Positions 32,717 to 40,613 of a stretch of 50,443 nt of DNA are shown piece after piece. The notes beneath the pieces were generated by a model. The model was not told the origin of the DNA, did not search any database, and saw nothing but the letters and a program-made list of their open reading frames with translations. The stretch lies in NCBI GenBank assembly GCA_900316715.1, contig ONEC01000003.1, positions 1-50,443 on the forward strand, given 5' to 3'. This stretch comes from an uncultured Eubacteriales bacterium (GTDB taxonomy: Bacteria; Bacillota; Clostridia; Lachnospirales; Lachnospiraceae). The translations under genes were made by a program, and so were the position numbers. Within the stretch, counting starts at the first letter, position 1. Every line of letters starts with the position of its first letter.

Positions 32717-34153
32717 ATGAGGATTTATAACACGCTGACCAGAAGAAAAGAAGAATTTGTACCTATTACACCGGGAAAGGTCGGAATATATGTCTGCGGA
32801 CCAACCGTATATGATTTTATCCATATCGGAAATGCAAGGCCACAGATCATTTTCGACACTCTCAGAAGATATCTTGAGTATAAGGGATATGAAGTTAACT
32901 TTGTTTCAAACTTCACCGATGTTGACGATAAGATTATCAAGAGAGCCAACGAGGATAAGGTTGATGCATCAGTTATTTCTGAGAGATTCATAGATGAGTG
33001 TAAGAAGGATATGGCAGCGCTTAATGTCAGAGAGGCAACTATACATCCTCAGGCAACCAAGGAAATTCCTGATATGATAGAACTCGTTCAGACTCTTATC
33101 GATAAGGGTCATGCATACGAGAAGAACGGTACTGTTTACTTCAGAACCAGATCTTTCAAGGATTACGGAAAGCTGTCACATAAGAATATAGATGAGCTTG
33201 AGTCAGGACACAGAGCTGAGGCTCATGCCCTGAAGGTAAGCGGAGAAGATGAGAAGGAAGATCCACTGGACTTCGTACTCTGGAAGCCTAAGAAGGAAGG
33301 CGAGCCTTCATGGAAATCTCCATGGAGTGAGGGACGTCCGGGATGGCATCTTGAGTGCTCATGCATGTCCAAGAAGTATATCGGCGGAACTATAGATATT
33401 CATGCCGGTGGAGAGGATCTTATATTCCCTCATCATGAGAACGAGATTGCCCAGAGTGAGGCTGCTAACGGAACAGAGTTTGCACACTACTGGATGCATA
33501 ACGGATTCCTCAAGATCAACGGTGATAAGATGTCCAAGTCACTTGGCAACTTCTTTACCGTAAGAGATATCTGCAAGCAGTGCGATCCTCAGGTATTCAG
33601 ATTTTTCATGCTTTCTGCTCAGTATAGAACACCGCTTAATTTCTCAAAGGAACTTGTAGAGGATGCGGCTAAGGGACTTGAGAGAATCCTTAATGGAGCT
33701 GAGAAGCTTTCCGGAATCATCGCAAAGGATAACAAGAAGCCTGTATCCGACAAGGAGAAGGAACTTCTTGAGACAGAGCTTCCTAAGTATGTAGAGAAGT
33801 TCGACAATGCAATGGATGATGATTTAAATACAGCTGATGCCGTATCAACTATATTTGAACTTATAAGATTTACAAATGCTAATACAGACGAGAATTCTTC
33901 ATCTGATTTTGCAAAGGCATTATATGATACACTCTTCAAGCTCTGCGATACTGTTCTCGGTATCCATATCGAGCGTAAGGAAGAGAAGATGGATGATGAT
34001 TTCGTAGCAGAGATTGAGAAACTTATTGCTGACAGAACAACTGCAAAGAAGGAGAAGAACTTCGCACTTGCTGATGAGATAAGAGCAAAGCTTCTTGATA
34101 TGGGAATCGTCATTGAAGATACCAGAGAGGGTGTAAAGTGGAAGAAGGCCTGA
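32717..34153 (+). CDS. cysS: Cysteinyl-tRNA synthetase
   Basis: A 478-aa class I synthetase. The ATG at 32717 is eight bases after AAGGAG; the adjacent TTG at 32714 is rejected. HIGNARPQIIFD is the HIGH motif, the zinc ligands include the Cys of YVCGPTVYD and those of LECSCM, GEDLIFPHHENE is typical, and KMSKSLGNF is the KMSKS loop. It is the first gene of cysS-mrnC-rlmB-sigH and lies 12 bp after htpG. It overlaps mrnC by 16 bp. No T-box leader was seen. Confidence 0.96.
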   Translation: MRIYNTLTRRKEEFVPITPGKVGIYVCGPTVYDFIHIGNARPQIIFDTLRRYLEYKGYEVNFVSNFTDVDDKIIKRANEDKVDASVISERFIDECKKDMAALNVREATIHPQATKEIPDMIELVQTLIDKGHAYEKNGTVYFRTRSFKDYGKLSHKNIDELESGHRAEAHALKVSGEDEKEDPLDFVLWKPKKEGEPSWKSPWSEGRPGWHLECSCMSKKYIGGTIDIHAGGEDLIFPHHENEIAQSEAANGTEFAHYWMHNGFLKINGDKMSKSLGNFFTVRDICKQCDPQVFRFFMLSAQYRTPLNFSKELVEDAAKGLERILNGAEKLSGIIAKDNKKPVSDKEKELLETELPKYVEKFDNAMDDDLNTADAVSTIFELIRFTNANTDENSSSDFAKALYDTLFKLCDTVLGIHIERKEEKMDDDFVAEIEKLIADRTTAKKEKNFALADEIRAKLLDMGIVIEDTREGVKWKKA

Positions 34154-34554
34154 GCATAAATAAGAAATATTCGATGTATTCGCCGCTTACTCTGGCATAT
34201 CTGGGTGACAGTGTATTTGATCTTAAGATCAAGGATTATCTTGTCAGTCACCACAATATGCAGGTGGAAAAGTTTCATCAGAGAGTATCTAAGATAGTAT
34301 GTGCCCGTAACCAGGCTGCATTTATGGATAACAATATGGACTTCTTTACTGAAGAGGAGATTGAAATCTATAACAGAGGCCGCAACGCATCGGTGCATAC
34401 TAAGGCGAAGAATGCATCTATGGCTGAATATAAGAAGGCGACCGGATTTGAGGCTGTAGTCGGCTATTTACATCTATGTGGGATGGAAGACAGACTCAGC
34501 GCTTTAATTGAGAAGATACTCTCGGTGGCCGGTGAACTGGTAGAGGAAGAATAA
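34138..34554 (+). CDS. mrnC: Mini-ribonuclease 3
   Basis: A 138-aa RNase III domain without a dsRNA-binding domain. YSPLTLAYLGDSVFDLKIKD contains the catalytic carboxylates, and RVSKIVCARNQAAFM and NRGRNASVHTKAKNAS are family segments. It trims the ends of 23S rRNA precursor in Firmicutes. The start is GTG at 34138, with AGAGGG just upstream, and overlaps the cysS 3-prime end. Length is standard. Confidence 0.94.
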   Translation: MEEGLSINKKYSMYSPLTLAYLGDSVFDLKIKDYLVSHHNMQVEKFHQRVSKIVCARNQAAFMDNNMDFFTEEEIEIYNRGRNASVHTKAKNASMAEYKKATGFEAVVGYLHLCGMEDRLSALIEKILSVAGELVEEE

Positions 34555-34556
34555 AT

Positions 34557-35351
34557 ATGCCTGATAAGAAGAATCATAAGGATAATTATAAGGTTCCGGC
34601 TCCTGAGATTCAGGAGGAGAACGGAGATATTATTGAAGGACGTAATGCGGTAATAGAAGCAGTGCGTTCAGGGAGAGTTCTGGATAAGCTTTATATTCAG
34701 GAAGGCCTTCAGGATAATTCCATAAACAGTATAGTTTCAAAGCTTAAGGGAACAGGTACTGTTATTAACAGGACTAAAAAGCAGATAATGGATCAGATGT
34801 CTGTTACCGGAAAGCATCAGGGCGTCATAGCCAGATGTGCTGCTTATGAATACAGCGAGATTGAGGATATCTTTAAGCTGGCTGAGGAACGCGGCGAAGA
34901 TCCTTTTGTTATCATTCTTGATGAGATCGAGGATCCTCATAACCTTGGAGCTATCATAAGAACTGCAAATCTTGCAGGGGCTCACGGAGTTATCATCTCC
35001 AAGCATAGAGCTGCAGGACTTACAGCTGTTGTTGCCAAGGCTTCTGCCGGAGCGCTTAACTATACTCCTGTTGTAAAGGTTACTAATATATCAAAGACCA
35101 TCGAAGAGCTTAAGGACCGCGGTATGTGGTTTGCCTGTGCTGCCATGGACGGAGATGTAATGTATAAGTGTAACCTTAAGGGTTCCATCGGCCTTGTTAT
35201 AGGCAACGAAGGAAGCGGCGTATCAAGACTGGTCCGCGAGAAATGCGATTTTACCGTATCTATTCCGATGAAGGGAGAGATCGACTCACTTAATGCATCG
35301 GTTGCTGCAGGCGTGTTGGCCTATGAGATAGTTAGACAGAGGATGAATTAA
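34557..35351 (+). CDS. rlmB: 23S rRNA 2'-O-ribose methyltransferase (TrmH/SpoU family, RlmB-like)
   Basis: A 264-aa SPOUT methyltransferase. The N-terminal substrate-binding domain (EGRNAVIEAVRSGRVLDKLYI) is followed by the knotted domain with DEIEDPHNLGAIIRTANLAG, IGNEGSGVSRL and IPMKGEIDSLNASVAAGVLAYE, the three SpoU motifs. It starts 2 bp after mrnC and abuts sigH. Position in this cluster supports RlmB, though other TrmH-like specificities are possible. Confidence 0.92.
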   Translation: MPDKKNHKDNYKVPAPEIQEENGDIIEGRNAVIEAVRSGRVLDKLYIQEGLQDNSINSIVSKLKGTGTVINRTKKQIMDQMSVTGKHQGVIARCAAYEYSEIEDIFKLAEERGEDPFVIILDEIEDPHNLGAIIRTANLAGAHGVIISKHRAAGLTAVVAKASAGALNYTPVVKVTNISKTIEELKDRGMWFACAAMDGDVMYKCNLKGSIGLVIGNEGSGVSRLVREKCDFTVSIPMKGEIDSLNASVAAGVLAYEIVRQRMN

Positions 35352-35951
35352 ATGTCTGATAAGGAATACAGCTTATTTTCTGATAAGGATCTTGTCGCTA
35401 TGGCAGGACACGGAGACCTTGCAGCTGAGGAGTATCTGCTTAATAAGTACAGCAGTCTTGTCAGGTATGAGATAAGATTTCTCTATATTGCAGGGGCAGA
35501 GGTTGAAGACCTGATGCAGGAAGGGATGATAGGCCTCTTTACGGCTATCAGAAGTTACGATATTGAATCAGATGTACAGTTCAGTACATTTGCCACGACA
35601 TGTATAAGAAACAAGGTAAAGACTTATATTACTTCAGCTAACAGAAAAAAGCATATTCCGCTTAATACATATATTTCAATCTATGCAGGAGAGCATGATG
35701 AGGACGACGCTCCGATTCTTGACCTGCTTATAGATGATGCACCAAGTCCGGAAGAAAAGGTTCTTAAAGACGAGCGTATGAAGGAAATGTATGAAGAGAT
35801 AGACAGAAAGCTTTCACCTGTAGAGAAGAAGGTTGTAAGGCTTTATATACAGGGCGCTTCACATTCCGAAATTGCAAGAGCTATCGGCAAAGAAGAGAAG
35901 GCTGTCAGCAATGCCCTTACACGTATACGTAATAAGCTTAAAGGGCAATAA
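35352..35951 (+). CDS. sigH: Sigma-70 family sigma factor, SigH-like
   Basis: A 199-aa sigma factor. Region 2 has EDLMQEGMIGLFTAIRSYD and FSTFATTCIRNKVKTYI. The NRKKHIPLNTYIS segment is characteristic of Spo0H/SigH. Region 4 has LSPVEKKVVRLYIQGASHSEIARAIG, the DNA-binding helix-turn-helix. The cysS-mrnC-rlmB-sigH order matches the Bacillus cluster, but yacP, which lies between rlmB and sigH there, is absent. SigH directs early stationary-phase or sporulation genes in spore formers; its role here is inferred only. Confidence 0.9.
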   Translation: MSDKEYSLFSDKDLVAMAGHGDLAAEEYLLNKYSSLVRYEIRFLYIAGAEVEDLMQEGMIGLFTAIRSYDIESDVQFSTFATTCIRNKVKTYITSANRKKHIPLNTYISIYAGEHDEDDAPILDLLIDDAPSPEEKVLKDERMKEMYEEIDRKLSPVEKKVVRLYIQGASHSEIARAIGKEEKAVSNALTRIRNKLKGQ

Positions 35952-35956
35952 ATTAA

Positions 35957-35985
35957 TTGACAAAACGCCTCTTATATTTTATTAT
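35957..35985 (+). promoter_or_regulatory. Promoter of tRNA-Thr
   Basis: TTGACA (35957-35962), 17 bp and TATTAT (35980-35985), 16 bp before the tRNA. Confidence 0.8.
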
Positions 35986-36001
35986 TAGATGGCTGTTTAA
36001 T

Positions 36002-36074
36002 GCTGTTATAGCTCAGACGGTAGAGCGCAACATCGGTAATGTTGAGGTCACGGGTTCGATTCCCGTTAGCAGCT
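36002..36074 (+). tRNA. tRNA-Thr (anticodon GGT)
   Basis: A 73-nt cloverleaf: acceptor GCTGTTA / TAGCAGC, D-stem GCTC / GAGC, anticodon arm CAACA-TCGGTAA-TGTTG (anticodon GGT), T-arm ACGGG-TTCGATT-CCCGT and discriminator T. CCA is not encoded. Confidence 0.97.
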
Positions 36075-36078
36075 TACG

Positions 36079-36120
36079 AAAAAGCCGGAAGCATTTATAA
36101 AAAATGCTTTCGGCTTTTTG
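36079..36120 (+). terminator. Terminator of tRNA-Thr
   Basis: An 18-bp stem with one G.U pair (AAAAAGCCGGAAGCATTT at 36079-36096 with 36102-36119), a short loop and a T-rich end. Confidence 0.92.
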
Positions 36121-36161
36121 TTTTATGTATTATAATCTCTTACATAGGAGGTATATGTATT

Positions 36162-36545
36162 ATGGGTATTTTTACAGATATGCTTGAGAAGCTCACAGAC
36201 AGTTCTGATGATCTTGCAATTGCAACTGCAGCACTTTCTATCTACACAGCTGCCTGCGATGGAACAATCACTCTTGATGAGTTCATGGAAGTTGAACTTT
36301 CTGTTGGGGCTATCAACAGTAAGCAGAAGATTTCTGATGAAGCAAGAGAGAAGATCAAGGTAATATCCAAGAATCATAGTATTACCTGGGATGAGGTAAA
36401 GGGATATCTTGACAAGGTTTCCAAGAAGAATCTTCTGGATATGGAAAAGGGAATCAAGGAGATAATTCTGGCATCTGATGGGACAGATGACGCAGAGCGA
36501 AAGGTTATTGAAGACTTCAACAGTTATGTTGACAGCAGATCATAA
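36162..36545 (+). CDS. TerB-like small helical protein
   Basis: A 127-aa cytoplasmic all-helical protein. The ATG at 36162 is ten bases after AGGAGG; the longer frame from 36039 runs back through the tRNA-Thr and its terminator. The pattern LAIATAALSIYTAACDGTIT with later acidic helices resembles the TerB/tellurite-resistance domain, a metal-linked helical bundle. It is a single-gene unit with its own terminator. Function is unknown; no other ter genes are present. Confidence 0.7.
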   Translation: MGIFTDMLEKLTDSSDDLAIATAALSIYTAACDGTITLDEFMEVELSVGAINSKQKISDEAREKIKVISKNHSITWDEVKGYLDKVSKKNLLDMEKGIKEIILASDGTDDAERKVIEDFNSYVDSRS

Positions 36546-36561
36546 ATTAATTAAGACGATT

Positions 36562-36600
36562 AAGAACAGACCGCATATTTTGCAGTCTGTTCTTTTTTTT
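36562..36600 (+). terminator. Terminator of the TerB-like gene
   Basis: AAGAACAGAC (36562-36571) pairs with GTCTGTTCTT (36585-36594), followed by eight T. The T-run merges into the -35 of the next promoter. Confidence 0.9.
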
Positions 36601-36628
36601 GACACTATACCTTGTGGTGTGTTATAAT
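36599..36628 (+). promoter_or_regulatory. Promoter of the dockerin-cohesin gene pair
   Basis: TTGACA (36599-36604), an 18-bp spacer and TATAAT (36623-36628). The -35 begins inside the T-run of the preceding terminator. Confidence 0.75.
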
Positions 36629-36670
36629 TAAACAGATTATGTAAATCAACTTTTGATACGGAGAAGGATT

Positions 36671-38632
36671 ATGCATTATTTTAGTAAGCATATACATTTC
36701 AAAAGGAAGATTACTTTGCTCTTTATGACAGTTATGCTTTTATCAAGCGTCTTTTTCGGATATCTGAGTGTAAGGGCAGATGATGAAGCATATATTAAAA
36801 GCGGAACCACTATGCTGCGTGTAAGAGATTCAGCCGGTGGAGATATTATGAAGGATGAGGCCGGTAATCCGGTATATCTTTCAGGGGATACAAGAGTTAC
36901 AGTAATCGATTCGACTAATTCAGCATGGTACAAGATTACATTTTCATATAATGGCGCCCAGCTTGAAGGCTATGTTTCTTCAAGTTATGTAGTTATGGGA
37001 AGTCCTGAACCGGTTACGGAAGCTCCTGTAGAGGCACCGACAGAAGAAGCAGCTCCTGCGGAAGAAGATGCTTCCACTGAACAGCCTACAGAAACAGAAG
37101 CTGAAGATATGGCCATGGATGACTTCGAAAGCTACATGAGCCAGCAGGGATTTCCTGACAGCTATAAGCCATTCCTCAGAGAGATGCATCAGAAGCATCC
37201 ATCCTGGAGCTTTGTTGCGGTTCATACCGGAATTGACTGGGATACTCTCGTAGAGAAGGAGAGGAATAAGTCAGGCCAGATTAAGAATCTTGTAAATTGT
37301 ACCAAGTCATATCCGCATTATAATTGGCGTTCTACAGAGGTCGGTTATAATTCATCAACCAATACCTGGTATCCATATGATGGTACTGTATGGTTTGCAG
37401 CATCCAATCAGCTGGTTAAGTATTATCTGGATCCAAGAAATTATCTTTACGAAGCATATGTGTTCAGTTTCGAGTCTCTTTCATATCAGGAAGGTATGCA
37501 GAACCAGACCGGAGTTGAGGCTATCCTTAAAGGATCTTTCATGGCTAATACAAAGGCCTACGGAGAGTCCAGAACATATTCCGATATAGTTATGGAAGCT
37601 GCTAAGAAGAGTAATGTAAGCCCTTATCATCTGGCTTCACGTATGAAACAGGAGATGGGCAACACAGCAGGAGTTGCTGCTTCAGGAAAGAGTAAGAACT
37701 ATCCGGGCATATATAATTATTTCAATATAGGAGCTTTCGATTCCCCTAGTGGTGCAGCGGTTAATAACGGTCTTAAATGGGCCAGCACCGTGGGTGGATC
37801 TTATGGAAGACCTTGGAACAGTCCTTCCAAGTCTATCATAGGCGGAGCACAGTATCTGTCCCAGTCCTATATAGCTAAAGGTCAGGATACCTTATATACA
37901 CAGAAATTTAATGTAACCAATAAGGCCGCTCTGTTTAATCATCAGTATATGACCAATGTACAGGCTCCTTCAACTGAAGGATATTCCCAGTATAAGGCCT
38001 ATGCGGCCAACGGACTTCTGGATTCATCAATAGTATTTAAGATTCCTGTATATCTCAATATGCCGTCTAATCCGATAGCTAAGCCATCAGATAACGGTAC
38101 ACCGAATGATTACCTGAATCTGCTTTCAATCGATGGTTATTCACTTACACCATCCTTCAGAACAGAAGTTTTAGAGTATTCACTTATTGTAGACAGTTCA
38201 GTAAATCAGATCAGAGTAAATGGAACTCCTGCAGCATCCACATCAAGCGTAAACGGAACAGGAACCATTAATCTGGCTGAGGGAACCAATAAACTGAAGA
38301 TAACCGTTACTTCGGATACAGGAAGCGTAAGGAATTATACACTCACTGTTGTAAGAGGTTCGACTCCGGGTGGAAAGAGTACAGAAGCATCGTCAGAAGT
38401 GAAGACCACTCCTTCTGCAGAACTGAATGGAAATGTAAAGCGGGGAGATCTTAACGGAGACGGAAAGATATCGGCGCTTGATATAATCAAGGTTCAGAGA
38501 CTTATAGTAGGTCTTGATCCAACCCTTGATGAAGTACTTCCTGTAGCAGATGTAAATCAGGATGGAAAGATATCTGCACTGGATATCATAAAGATACAAA
38601 GACATATAGTTGGTCTGGAAACAATAGATTAA
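36671..38632 (+). CDS. Secreted SH3-glucosaminidase-cadherin-like protein with C-terminal dockerin
   Basis: A 653-aa secreted protein. The ATG at 36671 follows GGAGAAGG and starts a signal peptide that cleaves near SVRA (36). Domains in order: bacterial SH3 (about 40-110), a Pro/Glu/Thr linker (112-150), a LytD/GH73-like N-acetylglucosaminidase (about 160-460; candidate acid Glu328 in SRMKQEMGN; YNYFNIGAFD), a cadherin-like beta sandwich (about 482-563), a linker, and a type I dockerin (590-653). The dockerin has two intact calcium loops, DLNGDGKISALD (593-604) and DVNQDGKISALD (627-638), each with Ala-Leu at the recognition positions. It should cut peptidoglycan while bound through the dockerin. 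The next gene encodes the likely cohesin partner. Confidence 0.9.
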   Translation: MHYFSKHIHFKRKITLLFMTVMLLSSVFFGYLSVRADDEAYIKSGTTMLRVRDSAGGDIMKDEAGNPVYLSGDTRVTVIDSTNSAWYKITFSYNGAQLEGYVSSSYVVMGSPEPVTEAPVEAPTEEAAPAEEDASTEQPTETEAEDMAMDDFESYMSQQGFPDSYKPFLREMHQKHPSWSFVAVHTGIDWDTLVEKERNKSGQIKNLVNCTKSYPHYNWRSTEVGYNSSTNTWYPYDGTVWFAASNQLVKYYLDPRNYLYEAYVFSFESLSYQEGMQNQTGVEAILKGSFMANTKAYGESRTYSDIVMEAAKKSNVSPYHLASRMKQEMGNTAGVAASGKSKNYPGIYNYFNIGAFDSPSGAAVNNGLKWASTVGGSYGRPWNSPSKSIIGGAQYLSQSYIAKGQDTLYTQKFNVTNKAALFNHQYMTNVQAPSTEGYSQYKAYAANGLLDSSIVFKIPVYLNMPSNPIAKPSDNGTPNDYLNLLSIDGYSLTPSFRTEVLEYSLIVDSSVNQIRVNGTPAASTSSVNGTGTINLAEGTNKLKITVTSDTGSVRNYTLTVVRGSTPGGKSTEASSEVKTTPSAELNGNVKRGDLNGDGKISALDIIKVQRLIVGLDPTLDEVLPVADVNQDGKISALDIIKIQRHIVGLETID

Positions 38633-38648
38633 GACGAGGAGAATTAAC

Positions 38649-40607
38649 ATGAAAAAGCACAATAAGATATGCAGTTTAATAACAGCGCTGCTTATTATTA
38701 TGACCATGCTTTATGTACCACAGGGTGATACAGTACATGCAGACAGTGCCAGTATTACAATAGCTCTTTCTGCATCTAATGTAAGGATAGGACAGAGCGT
38801 TACAGCTACTATAAATGTAAGCGGAGCTTCTATATCTGCTTATACATTATATGTATCCTATTCTTCAAGCGTACTGCAGTACAGCTCAGCTACCGGAGTT
38901 GTAGGCGGCGGTGGTGGAACGCTTACCGTATCAGGTACAGGCCCGGGTGCCACATCCATTACATTTTCAGCTATAGCAAATGGTACCGCTTCAATATCAA
39001 CAAGTGGTTCTGAATTCTATGATATCAATGGTACTGCACTGGATGTAAGCCATGCAGGTGTTTCAGTAACAGTTGCTACAGAGGAAAAGAAGGAAGAGAA
39101 GACTGAAGCAACAACTAACGAGAAGGGCGAGACAGAAGCAACTACAGAAGAAGATGATCGTTCAAACGATTGCGATCTTTCATCTCTTTCAGTATCTCCG
39201 GGATCTTTATCACCTAGCTTCAGCGCAGGACAGACAAGCTATACAGTAGAGCTTACAGAAGAGGATACAAGCATCGTTGTAAGTGCTGTAACTCATGACA
39301 GCAAAGCTTCTACAAGTGTAAGCGGAGCAAATTCCCTTCAGAAGGGTACAAACAGAGTTTCTGTAACAGTTACTGCAGAGAACGGTGCAGTAAAGGTTTA
39401 TTACTTAACCGTTATGTGCGGTAAGGATAAAGAAGATATAATAGTTAGCGTTAATGGAAGAAATTATATTCTCGTAACTGAGAATCTTCCTGATCCACCT
39501 GAAAACTTCACAGAGATAACCCTTGTTGTCGGTGAAGAGGATGTTCCGGGATATGAATCTCCGAACGGAAAGCTGTCTATAGTATGTCTTGAAGATGAAG
39601 ACGGTGGAAAGGGCTGGTTCATATATAATAAGGATAATGATACATATACAAGATATGCAGAGTTCTCAGCTCAGTATGTAAGATATGTTATCGTAGATAA
39701 GCCGGATGGTCTTGATGCACCTAAGGGATTCAGACCTGCAAAGCTTGAGATAGAAGAAGATACTTTTAATGCATTTTCAGATGGATCTGGTTCAGGTATC
39801 TATCTTGTATATGCTATGAATCTTGATGGAACAGAAGGCTTCTACTTCTATGATTCCAAAGAAGGAAGCTTTATGAGATATGAGGCTGCTGAGAATATCA
39901 TAGCCTCTATGTCAGATGCACAGGTGGTTGTGCCTGCAACTACCGAAGCTACAACGGTTGAAACGACTACTGCAGCACCTTTAATTCCTAAGAAAGAAAC
40001 TGAGGAAAAGGACGAAGGATTCTTTACAAAACCTAGATTAAAATTTCTTCTTGTTGCAATGTCTGTATTATTCGTTATAATGTGTATTGCCGTTATTGTT
40101 CTTATTATCAGGAATGGAAACATGAGTTCAGTACCTGAAGACGGATATCCGGATAACGAAGATGATGATTCAGATACAGATCCTGATACACCGGATGGTG
40201 GAGCTGATAATACTGAAACAGCCGAGGCTGAAGAAGAAAAGCTTACAAAGAACAAGTCTTATTCTGTAAATCAGGATACCGGAGAGATCCAGCTTGAAGT
40301 TGCAGAAGACTTTAACAGCAGTGTAAATGTACCGCTCGCAGTTGAAGAGCGTAAGGATAAGATAGAAAATGCCAAGAAGGAAAGACCTTTCGGAATTGAC
40401 TCTGCATTTAATGTTGTTCCTGAAACAGCAGCAGGTGATATAGATGCCGAAGTAGCAGCTCTTGTTGAAGAGTATACTAAGAAGACTGATGAGACATCTG
40501 CTCAGGCTCCTGAAGAGACACCAGCACCTAAGGGTACATATACAGAAGTAAAGGAAGTTCCTAAGCAGAAGGTTGTTCTGCCAGGACAGGATGATGAGGA
40601 GGAATAA
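38649..40607 (+). CDS. Membrane-anchored cohesin-like protein (probable dockerin receptor)
   Basis: A 652-aa type I membrane protein. Signal peptide to about residue 31; a compact cohesin-like domain (about 34-143; SASNVRIGQSVTATINVSG, YTLYVSYSSSVLQYSSATG, EFYDINGTALDV); a Glu/Thr linker; a cadherin-like beta domain (about 176-257; LSVSPGSLSPSFSAGQTSY); a region of unknown fold (about 262-425); a Thr/Glu stalk; a transmembrane helix (464-487); and an acidic cytoplasmic tail of about 165 residues. It starts 16 bp after the dockerin gene and shares its cadherin-like module. It probably holds that hydrolase at the membrane-wall interface. A general bacterial Ig-type adhesion domain instead of a true cohesin is the main alternative. 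Confidence 0.8.
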   Translation: MKKHNKICSLITALLIIMTMLYVPQGDTVHADSASITIALSASNVRIGQSVTATINVSGASISAYTLYVSYSSSVLQYSSATGVVGGGGGTLTVSGTGPGATSITFSAIANGTASISTSGSEFYDINGTALDVSHAGVSVTVATEEKKEEKTEATTNEKGETEATTEEDDRSNDCDLSSLSVSPGSLSPSFSAGQTSYTVELTEEDTSIVVSAVTHDSKASTSVSGANSLQKGTNRVSVTVTAENGAVKVYYLTVMCGKDKEDIIVSVNGRNYILVTENLPDPPENFTEITLVVGEEDVPGYESPNGKLSIVCLEDEDGGKGWFIYNKDNDTYTRYAEFSAQYVRYVIVDKPDGLDAPKGFRPAKLEIEEDTFNAFSDGSGSGIYLVYAMNLDGTEGFYFYDSKEGSFMRYEAAENIIASMSDAQVVVPATTEATTVETTTAAPLIPKKETEEKDEGFFTKPRLKFLLVAMSVLFVIMCIAVIVLIIRNGNMSSVPEDGYPDNEDDDSDTDPDTPDGGADNTETAEAEEEKLTKNKSYSVNQDTGEIQLEVAEDFNSSVNVPLAVEERKDKIENAKKERPFGIDSAFNVVPETAAGDIDAEVAALVEEYTKKTDETSAQAPEETPAPKGTYTEVKEVPKQKVVLPGQDDEEE

Positions 40608-40613
40608 TCAGTT

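Noticed and set aside
32690-32720. T-box leader for cysS or glnS
   Set aside because: cysS starts 12 bp after htpG and glnS 6 bp after the preceding gene, leaving no room for a leader.
33619-34398. A 259-codon open frame on the minus strand
   Set aside because: It is antisense to the well-conserved cysS and mrnC genes, has a serine-rich biased composition and no ribosome binding site; it is a shadow frame.
36039-36161. N-terminal extension of the TerB-like protein
   Set aside because: The extended frame runs through tRNA-Thr and its terminator; the ATG at 36162 has its own AGGAGG.
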